Below, in pieces: positions 33,915 to 46,220 of a stretch of 64,000 nucleotides of DNA. The DNA is from Onthophagus taurus (lineage: Eukaryota > Arthropoda > Insecta > Coleoptera > Scarabaeidae), in contig NC_091976.1 in NCBI RefSeq assembly GCF_036711975.1, forward strand, positions 25,482,001 through 25,546,000, written 5' to 3'. Positions within the stretch are counted from its first letter, which is position 1. Every line of letters begins with the position of its first letter. The notes under the pieces were generated by a model that was given only the letters and a program-made list of their open reading frames with translations, was not told where the DNA came from and made no database searches. Both the position numbers and the translations under genes were made by a program.

Positions 33915-34408
33915 ATGAATTTCTTAACACGGGGCATCCTAAGAAACAAGTTGGGGGTAACGAATTGGGTACAATTCTGTACAAAAAACACCAACGATAA
34001 CATAAAAAACCTCGTTACGAAAAATAAAGTGGTTATTTTTATGAAAGGGGTCCCAGACTCTCCAAGATGCGGTTTTAGCAACGCTGTGGTCCAAATCTTA
34101 CGTATGCATGGGGTTACTTACGATTCACACGACGTTTTACAAGATGAAACACTTCGACAAGGTTTTGGTTATAATTTAATTAAGGTTATTGGGGATTAAT
34201 TCTTTTTTGCGTAGGTATTAAAGATTATTCAAATTGGCCAACAATTCCTCAAGTTTTTATTAATGGGGAGTTTGTTGGAGGTTGCGACATCCTTCTACAA
34301 ATGCATCAATCTGGGGATTTAATAGATGAGCTAAAAAAAGCGGGAATTGAAAGTGCTTTACTTGGAGCAGAAGAACCTTCAAAAGAAACTAAAGAGAAAA
34401 ATAAATAA
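33915..34408 (+). CDS. Grx5: Monothiol glutaredoxin 5, mitochondrial, two exons
   Basis: Exons 33915-34161 and 34215-34408; the 53-nt intron is gt...ag and the joined codon GGT gives [17 protein letters not shown]. 441 nt, 146 aa (human GLRX5 157). Residues 1-25 ([15 protein letters not shown]...) are basic and lack acids, fitting a mitochondrial targeting peptide. The active site is [10 protein letters not shown] (CGFS monothiol type), followed by the TIPQVF cis-Pro loop and FVGGCDIL, which bind glutathione. The family coordinates a [2Fe-2S] cluster and passes it on in mitochondrial Fe-S cluster assembly. An AATAAA signal follows at 34474. Confidence 0.96.
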
Positions 34409-34439
34409 ATGAAAAATTTTTTTTGGGGAGATTTTAGAT

Positions 34440-34660
34440 TTAGAGTTTGTTTTTTATGTAAATATTGTTATTAAATAAAAAAAGACATTGTTTAATTTAT
34501 ATCTTCTTTTGTATTTTGACATAACTGCGTTTTTCTTCACTTTTTTGCCCACTAATTGTTTGGAAGGATTGCTCCATCTTTTTCTAGGTCTTCCAATGCT
34601 TCTTAGTCCTGATGGTGTGCTCATTCCATTTCTTCTTTTTATCCAATACCCAATCATTAA
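34440..34660 (-). pseudogene. Possible LINE tail fragment
   Basis: The minus strand encodes MIGYWIKRRNGMSTPSGLRS followed by IGRPRKRWSN; the GRPRKRW box is typical of the C-terminal region of insect LINE ORF2 proteins. It overlaps the Grx5 3' end. Similar debris lies in the CanB intron. Short, so tentative. Confidence 0.35.
34474..34479 (+). terminator. Probable poly(A) signal of Grx5
   Basis: AATAAA 66 nt after the Grx5 stop codon, followed by an A-rich then T-rich stretch; the usual placement for a compact insect gene. Confidence 0.6.
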
Positions 34661-34899
34661 TGTCTATCCTGCAAGCCTGTTTGATGTTCTCATTTCTTTC
34701 TCCATTGTCATTTATTGACGGAAATTACTTCATTACCAAAAAAATCTCCCAGAATTATTATTTGTTTGTTTAATATTTTGTTGTTGAAGTTTTCTTGTTT
34801 TGGATTATTGTCTTCTGGGTTATATTATTGTTACATTAAGTTGTTGAGCCTCGCATTTTAATGATTAGTATACATAAATGGTTATAATAAAGGTTTTTG

Positions 34900-36500
34900 A
34901 AAAATCAAAAAATGTTTCAATTAGAGAGGTGAAATAACTTTTATTTGAACAACATAAATTATCTAAAACAGAACAAACTATATTTTTTTTATCTTTTATC
35001 CTCATTATTACATAGCACAACACAACCACAGCTTTTTCTTTTTGAAATATTATACAAGAAGCGAGTGGAAATTTAATTTTTCTTTTTAATTTACTTAATT
35101 ACGATAATATTACAAGATTCCCAAACATTCTATAATTTGGAAATAACTAGAGTGGGGAAAAAGAAGTAAATATAAATAGGTACGAACTTCTTGGGGGATG
35201 TACCCAGAAATTATTTGCTGCTTCCCGTTTTAAGCACACACATACAGGAACCAGCAACAAATTCAATTGGCGGTTTATTATTAATTAATTAATTCAAATT
35301 TATATATAATTTAATCAATTAATAAGATTTAAAATTTTCGAGGCGCTAAATCGTGATTCTTACAAAGTTTTAAGGAGGGACAAAAAACAAACTTTGCTTT
35401 TAAAGAGTATTTAGTGTTCCTGAGTCGAAAATGTGTAAGAATTTATTAATTGAGGCCTCGAAAATTATGTATTTATTTAAAAGAAAGTTCGTATCGATTT
35501 ATTTATTATTTTTAATTAGTTATTTTTCTTAATTTTGGGTGATTCAATGGCGAATGTTTTTAGAAGTTGTGCACTGTAACCCCCAAGAACGGACGCCATA
35601 ACTCACAAAGATTATTTTTCTTATTTTGGGTGGGTTTCGAAAAACATGCAAATAGTTACAATAAGTACATTTTTCTTTTTCATTTTTAAGCATAGTGTCC
35701 GCTAGTTTTATTTTAAATCATTTTTTTAAATTCTTTTTTATACGATAATTATTTTAATATCGCGAGGTTTAACCCCAATTATACAATCAATTTTTTTTCC
35801 ATTTCTTTTCACCTTAAACGCCTAAGACACATGTAACACCGAGAAAAAGTATAAAGAATTTAATGCGACAATTTTATTTAATTATTTTTTTTTTGGTCTT
35901 TTTATCATTATATTTTTTAAATTAATCGCAACGCGATTTTTTTTATTTAAACGGCAACAACAAGCACGGTTCCGACATGCAATAGTAATGTATTTTACAA
36001 AGATACTTGAAAACAAGTTTTTTTTCTTCATTTTTTTGAACAAGACAATTTTAAAATCATCCCAAAAGATCATCATCACCGCCTAATTGTTGGTTGTATA
36101 AATTTGGTCCAAGTTTAAATCCAAATTTAAAGAAACAAATCATTTTAAAATTGCCTTTTCTTTTCATTTTTATCAATTAGCTTTTAACGCTTTACATGCA
36201 ACTGTTAATAGTGCTTAATTTTTTTTCCTTTAAGAAATACTGGCTAACTGATGACTTCATGTGCAATTTATAAATATTTACATCAACAGTTACATATAAG
36301 TTAAGATACGATTTGTTTTGTTCTTATTTAATTAAAAGCTTTCAAAAAATCAGATCTAAAAAGTAAGAAAAAGGAAAAACAATAAATTCAATAATATTAA
36401 TTAATTAATCAATAATAATAGTAAATAACAAAAATTAAACTTGAGAAATCTTCACAAATAAAAATAAGGTACTTTAAACTTCTCTTAAATAAAAACAAAT
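34900..36500 (-). other. Probable long 3' UTR of CanB
   Basis: Directly downstream of the CanB stop codon on the minus strand, with no other gene signal and AT-rich UTR-like composition. The 3' end is not determined; convergent Grx5 ends near 34480. Confidence 0.4.
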
Positions 36501-39500
36501 CTAAACATCCACCACCATTTTCTTATGGATATCAGTGTTTCCAACCACCGAACAAAACTCTTCAAACGAAATCTTACCATCTTCATCTTTATCAGCGAAC
36601 AAAATCGTTTTATCCACAATCTGTTGAAGCTGAGTATCTTTTAAGTTATTACCAACCATCATTTTTAAGACCTACATTTTAACCCTCAAAATTTAATCGT
36701 TCTATACACCACAATAACTTACTTGAAATAATTCACCATTGGATATAAATCCATCATTATCCATGTCGTAAATTCGGAATGCAAAGCGCAACTTTGACAA
36801 TTTATCACCTTTAACGCTAAATTGTGAAACTCCTTGTATAAATTCTACAACAAAAACAAAATTAATACCTTATTTATTAACCGATTACGTTCTTTTACCT
36901 CTAAAATCCACCTCTCCGTTTCCATCGGCGTCGAAGATGTCGATAACGCGTTGCACGAGCGGATTTTGCTGCAATTCCGGTAACGACATAAATTCATCGA
37001 TGCTTAATGCACCAGAATTATCCAAATCTAACTTGCGGAATCGTTTTCCGAGACGTCTAATTTCGTCAGCATCAACTAAACGAAATAAGAAAAGTTGTAT
37101 AAAATAAATCGGGAAAATCTAAAACGAATATATAATATACAGTGTGATTCGGGTGGAAATTGAAATGTTTTAAAAACATGTCTAGGAAGCAAAAATATTG
37201 CATAAAGCGATGATTCTTCATCCATCTCCAAAGACGAAAATCTAAGGGAGTGAGATCCAGTGATCTTGGAGGCCAAGGGTATGAGCCTCCTCTGCTAATC
37301 CAGCGATCGCTGAAATAGGTATTTAGAAAATTTCTCACATTATTTGAATAATGAGGAGGTCTAAATGGTCTTAATAACATTCCCCAGTAAGAAGGTCTAC
37401 ATAGCGACCCGACTGGAAACTTTATAAAAGAAAATTGAAAAAAAAGCGTTCGTCATAGAAAACGAAAAATGACTAAATCGGGTTCTGGCTTCAGACCGTG
37501 AACGACGAATTGGCTTACTAAAAAAAAACGTTAATTTATTAATGGTGGTGCATTTTTTAGGTTCCGGAAGTTCCGTGTGCTTGCAACAGGACACCAACCA
37601 TGAACATATTGCAGATGATTGGATTTCAGCCGAAGAGATCTGCAAGGAGGAAAAAATACGGTGGGCCATCAACAGTTTCAAAACACCAGGACCAGACAGT
37701 ATTACACCTGCCCTTTTACAACGGGACGTGGAGGATTTAGTACCTCACCTAGTGGAAATCTTCCAGGCATGCCTGGCGCTGCACTATATACCTAGTCGGT
37801 GGTGTGAGACCACAGTGAACGTCATACTAAAACCGGGTAAGCTTGATTATTTCACATCGAAATCATTTAGACAAATCAGTCTCTCCTCCTTTCTTTTGAA
37901 AACTCTGGAAAGACTTACAAGCACAATTTTCGGAAGTCTATCATCGCTCATACGCCTCACGTGATTATCCCATTATCTTTTCCGCTCTTTTCCCCATCTC
38001 ACTATGTCTAGAACGTTGCATTGATCTCTAATATTCGAATTTCTCACTCTCTCCATTCTCGTTTTCCCTACAATTGATCTTAGTGTCTTCATCTCGGCCA
38101 CTCGTAGCATGATCGTGGTTTTGTTTGTTTCTGCCCTCAATAATAATAATAATAATGCCTTTATTATTATTTATGCCTTTATTTCTTTACTTCTATTTGA
38201 TATGTCATTATCGGTCTTATACACGCCTTGTGTATCCGAACTTTGCTGTATATTCAGATTGTGTATTTTAAGCATCCTGATATTGCGGATGCTTTATTAA
38301 TTTGGTTCCTCAAGTCTTTCACTGGATCATGACCAGATAAATAGTTGTACTGTATGACTTGTTCTATTGACTCGTCATCGTTTGCGAGTTTACGTCTGTT
38401 TGGATCTTTTGCAGTAGTCGTGGACTTGGTTTTATTAATGGTGATAGCCATATTAAGCTTGCAGCTTACTTCAAAGAAGTGTCTTCTGTTCCTGCGACTA
38501 TTGCAGCAGTAGAACTACAAAATCTCTCCCGAATTCCTCCCAGGGTGTCAATAGCATCCATTACTTGCTATGTTGGCTGGCGCTTTGTTTTCTTTTAAGA
38601 TATTTATGATGCAGATTTGTCAAACTCGATGGTCTTTTCTTTTATCTGTTTGATTAAGAATACTGCATCCATTACAGAAACCTTATTGTTCTTCAGCGTT
38701 AATTATTTAGTTTTCAAGCTTTTCCTTGACAAATGCTTGTGTATAATTTCATGGAAGTGTTTAGCAGTGATAAATAGCTTTAATGCTCATGTACAATTTA
38801 ATATCGAATTGGAGAAAGATAATTACGTTCCTTTTCTTGACACAAAAATGATTAGTGATAATAATAGCACCATCGCGTTTGATTGGTATAACAAACCCAC
38901 TTTTTCAGGTAGATACATTCACTTTAGTTCTTTTCATCAAAATTAACACTGTATTTGCAATGAAACATAGGAACATTAGCATTTCAGAAGCTCATTTGAC
39001 ACAAACTTAGGTAATTCATATCCCCTTAGATTGCTTAACAAATTACTTTTCAACCCTACAACTAACAATTTCAATGAAGGTGTTCAGCCACAAACTAATG
39101 AACGTATAGCAGGAGATTGATTTACATTCCTGAATTGACTAATAAATTAATAAAAATTCAAAACTACTTGGGTAAATAACAACTTCAAAATAGTAGAGTA
39201 TTATCCTTTCAAACTCGATGTTGAAAGATAACATTCCCTTTGAATATCAATGTAACGTCATTTATTGTGTATATTGTGGTTCTTATAACCAATGTTATGT
39301 TGATCAAACTGACCAATGGTTAAAAAACAGAAATCAACACAAAGGTGATGTTACAAATTTAAAAAGATAATGTGCTTTAGCACAACATAGCTTGGATACT
39401 GATCACTTATTTAATGTTAAGGAGAGTAAGGTTTTAGATAGGGAAGATAATTATCATAAACGCTTATTTCTTGAAATGTTTCACATTGTAAACAGTCAAT

Positions 39501-41301
39501 TTTAGGACTAATGTCAACTCCTTGAGCATCATTTATTCTTTAATTTTTGAGATTTACATCAAAAATATTTCGAGCTTTAACCCTCTGATTCATTTTTACT
39601 AATTATTTTATCGTTTTTGGTGCAGTTTCTGGTTAAAAAATTTTTTTTGAAAACGTGTTTTTTTAAAACTTGTTTAATTATTTGTTGACCTTTGTGGTTC
39701 TCATATGGCTTTAAGATGTGCCTTGTGGCTGATTTTTAATACTTTTTCGCTGTTTCAAGCACAATTTGTAAGTTTTTTGTAGTGTTTTATAATTAGTTTA
39801 ACTTGAATTGTAGAAATTCAAGCACTGAAGAAGCTTCAATACAAAAACGAAATATTGGCATATGAAACAATAATTGCGTTTCAATCCTATCCTGGAAAAT
39901 AAATTTATTGTTCAAGGTGTTAATGGGATTAAAGAAAAAAAATCTCCTGCTTAAGATATTCTTTTGTCCTTGCTTAAATATTGGAATGGTGATACTGTTA
40001 TGCTATTCATCTGGTACTTTTGAGTCAAAAAGAATCTTGTTAAACATTTTTATCAATTTCTGTACCAGCTTGTCTCCTCAGTACTTTAACAACTCATTGG
40101 ATATGTTATCAGTTCCACACAACTTTCTATTCTTTAATTTCAAAATTTTGGCTTCAACATCCTCTTCACATATTCTCTTACATCAGCCAGTTCTTTGGCA
40201 GAATAGAGAATCTCTTTACCTGTTTTTTCCATTTCCTCAGCATCTTTCACACCTTCCTTTGCGCTCCATACAGATTGTAGGTCATATCACATGTAAAGTT
40301 TATCCAGAATTCTCTTTTAATAGCTTTTATTCTCATTACCATCAACAAGTACCATCTCTGCATATTCTTTATGACTGAAAATGTGAGATATTTTTATGAT
40401 CTCATAAAACAACTCAAATTGTCATTTAGAAGAATGATGTCAAATTTAATTTGAATAACTTTTTAAAAAGAAAAACCTAATTATCTCTGAAACAAATAAA
40501 AATCAGACTTCAACATATATTATTCATTATTTTTGCTTCCTTGATGTCCTTCAAAAAATTCCATTTCCTCCCTAATCACCCTGTATAAAATAGATCATGT
40601 AAGCAAACAATGTCTTTCTGGGAACAATCATGAATCTGAGAGATCATATTTAGATTTCCAACTATTTGAACTTAAATTTCTACAAAGAGAGTCATTTAGA
40701 AACATTTATATAGGCTTCAGTTAAAGGGTTAAATGTCAAAAAAAATTGACATAACCCAACTTTTTTTAAGGTTATTTTTCTTCACACGTAAGTTATTGAT
40801 TTAAACCCATTTTACTCATTGTATTAAACACGCAAATCTATATAATTTACATTTCTAATAATTAATTTGAAAAAGCAACGAAATAATTTTATGAAAATCT
40901 TTTAATAAAAATATAAATCCTTTGGAATAATATTAATTCGATTAACCCACATATTAAATCTAATTAACCTAAATTTGACCACAAAACAAAACGAGAATAA
41001 TAAAACAGCTTTTTTACTTACAATTAGAGCAAAGCTCCATAGGTAGTGAACTTTCATTTCCCTGAAAAAATAAATTATTATTTTAATTCGATACATGTTA
41101 TTTTAATTAACAAATTAATGTTTTTAATTTATTGGGCTAAAGATAAAAATGGGTTTGCCCCTTTAAAGTAGGCTAAAATTGAAACACAAAATCCGGGCAC
41201 CAATACAACAAACGGCGTGAATTGAGGGATACGCGATGGGGGGAGATTAAAAAAATCTATTAAAACCTTTCTAAAACGTAATAAGAAACTATATTTACCA
41301 T
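36501..41301 (-). CDS. CanB: Calcineurin B regulatory subunit, five exons
   Basis: Exons 41301-41299 (ATG only), 41061-41022, 37075-36899, 36844-36723, 36671-36501; all gt/ag, total 513 nt, 170 aa, identical in length to vertebrate CNB1. The N-terminus MGNESSLP has Gly2 for myristoylation. Four EF-hands: [12 protein letters not shown] (31-42), [12 protein letters not shown] (63-74), [12 protein letters not shown] (100-111), [12 protein letters not shown] (141-152), all with complete Ca2+ ligands. The tail [10 protein letters not shown] is almost invariant in the family. It is the Ca2+-sensing subunit of the calcineurin phosphatase (with CanA) upstream of NFAT-type and stress signalling. Splitting the initiator ATG into its own exon is unusual but supported by ATG|gtaaat and ttcag|GGAAAT. 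The 3.9-kb intron is TE-rich. Confidence 0.95.
37085..37380 (-). pseudogene. Mariner-like transposase C-terminal fragment
   Basis: Minus-strand [17 protein letters not shown] and [20 protein letters not shown] match the second- and third-catalytic-residue blocks of the same transposase family as 26981-27421. Lies in the large CanB intron, 5' and 3' parts missing. Confidence 0.75.
37542..37964 (+). pseudogene. Non-LTR retrotransposon reverse transcriptase fragment (Jockey-like)
   Basis: The 140-codon open stretch contains [54 protein letters not shown] and LLKTLERL, the ordered RT motifs (fingers region) of Jockey-clade LINEs. The catalytic YADD block is absent because the copy is truncated. 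Confidence 0.8.
37965..38451 (-). pseudogene. Second LINE (RTE/other clade) fragments, opposite strand
   Basis: Minus strand 38451-38254 gives NINKTKST-like text ([16 protein letters not shown]) and [16 protein letters not shown]; about 38110-37970 gives [20 protein letters not shown] and [10 protein letters not shown]. Both blocks follow the RT catalytic region in insect LINEs (EVRxRIxKA, EMKxLRRI). A microsatellite (AAT)n separates them. Non-functional. Confidence 0.6.
38600..39900 (+). pseudogene. Penelope-like element relic with GIY-YIG endonuclease
   Basis: Plus strand: about 38770-38945 reads [20 protein letters not shown] and [15 protein letters not shown] (late RT region of Penelope-like elements). 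About 39235-39500 reads [29 protein letters not shown] and [11 protein letters not shown], the GIY-YIG endonuclease with its CxxC. 39800-39900 looks like the terminal repeat (ctgaagaagcttcaatac...gaaa). Several stops. Confidence 0.75.
39901..41021. other. Remainder of the CanB intron
   Basis: 39908-40378 is open on the plus strand, but the minus strand reads [20 protein letters not shown], which looks more like the true coding strand of a degraded LINE-type ORF. No confident family. The rest is AT-rich. Confidence 0.3.
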
Positions 41302-41560
41302 GGTTTGCGGTTTTGTATCGTCTTTTTTCAGTCGGATTAACGATTAATAAATCGAAAAAGTGTTGTACAGGATAAGTCTAGCGCAGTAAAGACGACAAAC
41401 AATCCGCCGGCCACGTTCAGAAATTGCGCAAATGCTGCGTTACCGATTTTACGACGATTTCGCAAATGAAACGGCGAACAATAAATATACTATAAATAAC
41501 GATTGCGGGATTTGTCGTACGAACGACTTTTTATGAACAGTCAGGCCGCGAGCCAAATTA
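41302..41560 (-). promoter_or_regulatory. 5' UTR and promoter region of CanB
   Basis: GC-richer than its surroundings, directly upstream of the ATG-only exon. TTCAGT-type words are absent at a clear position and no TATA box stands out. Confidence 0.4.
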
Positions 41561-42290
41561 TACAACTTTTTTTTGTAATGCAATTTATTCGCATTGCCAG
41601 AACGGTTCCTGAACGGAAACACAACATTAGGCGTGGAAGTAACGATTTGACAACATAGTTATGTTTATGTTTAGGATGAGGTCGATTAATACTTTTAAAT
41701 TTATATATTTAAAATAAAAATGATAAAAAAAATTAATACAAAAACGTCAAATGAAGAAATAAAAATAACATCATAGAAATATGACTTTTTTTTTAAGGAC
41801 ATTGAGATAATAAAAAAAAGAAAGAAAGAGATAGCAATATCTTGCATTCAAAATAAGTAAGATGTAAATAATCAGGCTGTGTTGCCAATCTTCTCTATGG
41901 AGGTAAATTTAAAAATGATTTCATTTTTAAATATATATTTGTTTAAGAAATATTGTTTTTAGGAATAAAATGCATGATTAATCAAGTGGATAATTAATTA
42001 ATTAAAGAGGATAATTAAAAGCAAATCAAATCGATTTTTCTATTTTAATAAACAATTTAAGGATCAAATCGATATTTCTGAGAATCTAGGGTTTTTTTTG
42101 TTTGTAACCAATGGTTGTCAAATTCGATGTCAAATCAGCATCTAAATGTTATTAAAAAGTAATTTTCAATATTAATTGGTGTGCTTATACATTTATAAAA
42201 TTTAGGTTTATTATTTAACCTAAATTTTTGTTAATAAAGCATTAATTTTTTTAAGAAAACTTAAATAAATACATAAAAGTAATTGTATTG
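41561..42290. other. AT-rich spacer between CanB and NAT1 promoters
   Basis: No gene recognised. CanB (minus) and NAT1 (plus) are divergent across this spacer. Confidence 0.3.
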
Positions 42291-42470
42291 ATTAGTACGG
42301 AAAGATCCGACGTTAACCGACAGCTGCCAGTGTCTCACTAACACAACAACGACGGCTCTGTAAGTGAAATTTATTGTGACTATAGACAATTTTTGTGTGC
42401 ATTAATATATTGTTATAGTAGAAACGCAAGCCTTAATCACCAAATTTACCGGTAAGTTAATCGGATTGTT
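42291..42470 (+). promoter_or_regulatory. Candidate 5' UTR exon(s)/promoter of NAT1
   Basis: A less AT-rich patch with gacagctgccagtgtctcac and a strong donor (ctct|gtaagt near 42360), then another (accg|gtaagt near 42453). Either could splice to the acceptor tttttaattttag at 46769, the start of the first NAT1 coding exon. Position and orientation fit; transcript evidence is needed. Confidence 0.4.
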
Positions 42471-42876
42471 TTGTAAATCATGTGTAAAACGGTTTTAATT
42501 TCCTTTGTACAAAGGGCCGATTTGCACTACCATGCGTCATAAGCCGATTTTTCTAGATTTCTTTCCATTCCAAATCACCCAAACACTCAAAATATTTTAA
42601 TAAACGTTATTGAAATAGTAAACCCACGTTTTACCGTTAAAATCGTTCAGAAAAACTGTCATTTCACGTTCAACATCATTTCATTTTTTTTTGACGTGTA
42701 ACAATCAAGGATGATTATTTTTCTTATTTGTTCGCGTTTACACGTTTTATTTAAACATTAACTCAAACGAATTACTTCAATAACCTACTTTCCTATTTAA
42801 TCTAATACAAAATACGTGTTAAAACATAAATTTTATCTTAGAAAAATCGTATTATAAAAAAAGTGTCATTTTGTTC

Positions 42877-43026
42877 TTAAATTTTCTTTGATTTGACTTT
42901 GTTCGTTGAAGCAACAGCACCTGCTTTGTTGCACAATGTATAAAGAAATCCTTGGTATGTGGACCTTGGATTTTCATACTCGTGTCCTACGTATTGGTCG
43001 TTGACCTTACCACTGATCTTATTGTC
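42877..43026 (-). CDS. Unidentified possible terminal exon
   Basis: On the minus strand ggtatctttttcag|GACAAT is a good acceptor, followed by an open frame DNKISGKVNDQYVGHEYENP...NKVKSKKI and stop. Composition and the acceptor look gene-like, but I could not connect it to an upstream exon with a closing phase and do not recognise the protein. It would lie inside the NAT1 5' intron on the opposite strand. Confidence 0.3.
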   Translation of the reverse strand, partial: DNKISGKVNDQYVGHEYENPRSTYQGFLYTLCNKAGAVASTNKVKSKKI

Positions 43027-43689
43027 CTGAAAAAGATACCTAAGTTCACACAGGTATAACGGGGGATGATGGTTACCTGACTTCACGCCATTTCATTTCC
43101 GTTCATGAATAGCATAATTTTTATTTTAGAAATGAAACGCTTTTAAGAGATTGTTTGGATGATGTATGGTTTATAAATAATCATATTGAGACGTTTATTT
43201 TGTTCATTTATAGATTAATATCGTTTTGTACTCGTTTTATTGACGAATTCATTACTGCTTGTCGCCGGTGTTGCTATTTGACGGTTACTCGATACTCGAT
43301 TGTTTCTTGGAAAGTGATTGTTTTTTTTGCATGCTTTGTTTGAAGTTTCGGAAAAATACATATTAGTCATATTTGTTGTTTCATTTTTTTAATATGATTA
43401 ATAAATTGATATGGCGAAAAGTTGTTGGAATATTTAAAGTATTTCGATAATCTAGATTAGATTAAGGTTTTTCTGTGGCAATAAAAATGTACTTACAGTC
43501 AATGAATTACATAATCTTTTAAATTCCAGGAATATCCGAGATAATTATTGGTTTTAGTTTGAGTCATCACTATTAGGTAATTAAAAAAATCAGCAAATGT
43601 ATTCAGATTTTTAATAGAAATTGCAGATTATGCAGTTTTTATGATTATTTAAGAATGATGTTTATTTTTTCTCTTTGAAGTGTACCAAA
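43027..43689. other. Gene-free sequence
   Basis: No supported feature. Short ORF 43155-43343 (plus) has no recognisable domain. Confidence 0.3.
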
Positions 43690-46220
43690 AATAAGCACAA
43701 AGTTTAGAATATATCCAGACAACTTCAAATAAACCAAACTAATTTCGTAAATACCTCAACAATTCAGAAAGAAATTACATCTAAACTTCAATTATTATCC
43801 CCAAATTACTAAAAACTTCATCAAAACGTCATATTTTAATCGACAATTTAATACCAACCTCAAAAACAAGTATAAAATTAAACCCAATCCATGAAACTTC
43901 ATTGAAACCTTAATTTTGAGCCTTGAAATTTAATATTAATAAAGAAAACTTCATCGAATTGTCGCTAAAGTTAAGAATATGAACGAAACTGTAATTTTTA
44001 TTCAATGAAGTCAATCTCTATCCATGAAACTTCATGAAAAGCTTATATTTCTATAGGAAATTGAACTTCAACCTTAAAAACTTCATAAAATCATTGCCAA
44101 ATTTCATAACATCGCCGCAATTTGAGAATAATACAAAAAGCTTCACATAAACGAAGAGCAAACTCATGAAACTTCATCAAAACCTTAATTTTGACTACAG
44201 AAATTCTAACATTAATGCAGAACTTCATTGATATCTGAAATTTTGACCAAATCTATATAAGATCAAACCTAAGCTATGGAACTTCATTTTGAGCTTTAAA
44301 ATTTAATATTAATAAAGAAAACTTCATTTATATCCTAAATTTGAATAGAAAATTCAGTATAAACCAAATGAAATCACGCTCAACTGGTAAAACTTCCTCA
44401 AAAACATAATTTTGACCACAAAAATCTTAACATTACTGCAGAACTTCATTTATAACTCAAATTTTGACCGAAAATTTAATACCAACCTAAGGAACAAGTA
44501 TAAGATCAACCTTAATCTATGAAACTTCATTTATATCTTAAATTTTAATGGAAAATTCAGTATAAACGAAGGAAATTTAACTTCAACCTTAAAAACTTTA
44601 ATAAATCATTGCCAAATACAATAACATCTCCGCAATGTGAGGTTGTACCAAAAATGTTGAACATTAAACGAAAATACAAAAAACTTTATATAAACGAAGA
44701 GTAAAGTCAAGAAACTTCATCAAAACCTTAATTTTTACCACACACACAAACAAAGAAAACTTCATTAAAACCACAAGTTGTAGCATAAAATTTAGTATGA
44801 ATTGCAGAAACTTCAATGAAGTCGATCTTAATCCATGAAACTTCGTCAAAATCTTAATTTTGGTCACAGAAATTTGATCGTTAATGCAGAACTTCATTGA
44901 TGTCTCAAATTTTGACCAAAAATTTAATACTAACCTAAGGAACATTTATAAGATAAAACTTAATCCATGAAACTTCATAGATACCTTAATTTTGAGCTTT
45001 GAAATTTAACATTAGTAAAAAAAACTTCATTAATATGTTAAATTTGAATAGAAAATTCAGTGTAAACGAAGTTAATTTCAATGAAATCACGCTCAATCCG
45101 TGAAACTTCATCAAAACCATAATTTTGGTCACAGAAATCCTAACATTAATGCAGAACTTCATTGATAACTCAAATTTGGACTGAAAATTTAATACCAACC
45201 TATGTAAGAATTATAAGATCAAACCTAATCTATGAAACTTCAACGTTTCAACGTCAAAAACATAATTTTGACCACAGAAATCCTAACATTAATGCAGAAC
45301 TTCATTGATACCTCAAATTTGAATACGAAATTTAGTATGAACTAACAGAACTTCAATGAAGTCAATCCAGGAAACTTTATCAAAAACGCTTAATTTTTAA
45401 CAAAAAATTAATATTAACCTAAGAAACTTCATCAAATTGTGGCTAAATTTAAGAATATGACCGAAACTGTAATTTTTATTCACTGAAGACAATCTCTAGC
45501 CATGAAACTTCATGAAAAACTTATATTTCTATAAAAAATTTAATTTCAACCTTAAAAAACTTCATTAAATCATTGCCAAATTTAGTAACATCTCCGCAAT
45601 TTGAGGTTGTATCAAAAATTTCAATAATTCCTCAAATTTTTACTGAAAAATTAAGTATAATACAAAGAACTTCATATAAATGAAGAGAAACTTCATCAAA
45701 ACCTTAATTTTGACCACAGAAATTTAACACTAAAAAAGAAATCTTTATTAAAACCACCACTTGTAGCAGAAAATTTAGTGTAATTGCAGAAACTTCAATG
45801 ACGTCAATCTTAATCCATGAAACTTCGTCAAAATCTTAATTTTCCACTGGATATTTAACATCAACTTCCTTAAAACTTTGCCAAATTTAATGACATCGCC
45901 GAAATTTCATTTCGTCAAGAAAATATTTAACATAAATCGAAGAAACCTTATCAAAAGTTGCAATTTCATTTAAACCAAAATTGTAGCAAAAAATTTAGTA
46001 TGAAATACAGAAAGTTTAATGAAGTCAATCTTAACACATGAAACTTCATCAAAATCTTGGATGTTTAACATCAACTTTAACAACTTGCTGTCCAAACTTA
46101 ATGTTTTTTCGAAATTTCAGTTTGTGTTGTAAATATTTACCATAAATCGAAAAAAATTCTATAAATCCTCAAGTTTTAGCCAAATCACACAAGAAACTTC
46201 ATTAAAATAAGTACGAAGGC
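43690..46220. repeat. AT-rich satellite-like array A in NAT1 5' intron
   Basis: Variants of gaaacttcatcaaaacctta, attttgaccacagaaattct, aacattaatgcagaacttca and accttaaaaacttcattaaa recur many times in direct orientation, with the larger blocks spaced several hundred bp apart. The first 100 bp (tatccagacaacttcaaata onward) match the start of array B (55618 onward). Minus-strand ORFs at 44664-44945 and 44986-45198 are translations of the repeat. Confidence 0.8.

Noticed and set aside
39820..39860. CTGAAGA...GAAA in the CanB intron Penelope relic
   Set aside because: Stem II and the UH/stem III part do not form; probably a decayed hammerhead.
39908..40378. 156-codon plus-strand ORF in the CanB intron
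   Set aside because: The opposite strand gives a more protein-like sequence; likely antisense of an unidentified LINE-type fragment.
44664..45198. Minus-strand ORFs with similar peptides (MKFCIN...ISVTKI)
   Set aside because: Translation of the satellite-like array; the same peptides recur at 57457-57642.
43690..46220. CRISPR-like regular repeats
   Set aside because: Repeats are degenerate, contiguous and in a eukaryotic intron; no repeat-spacer alternation.
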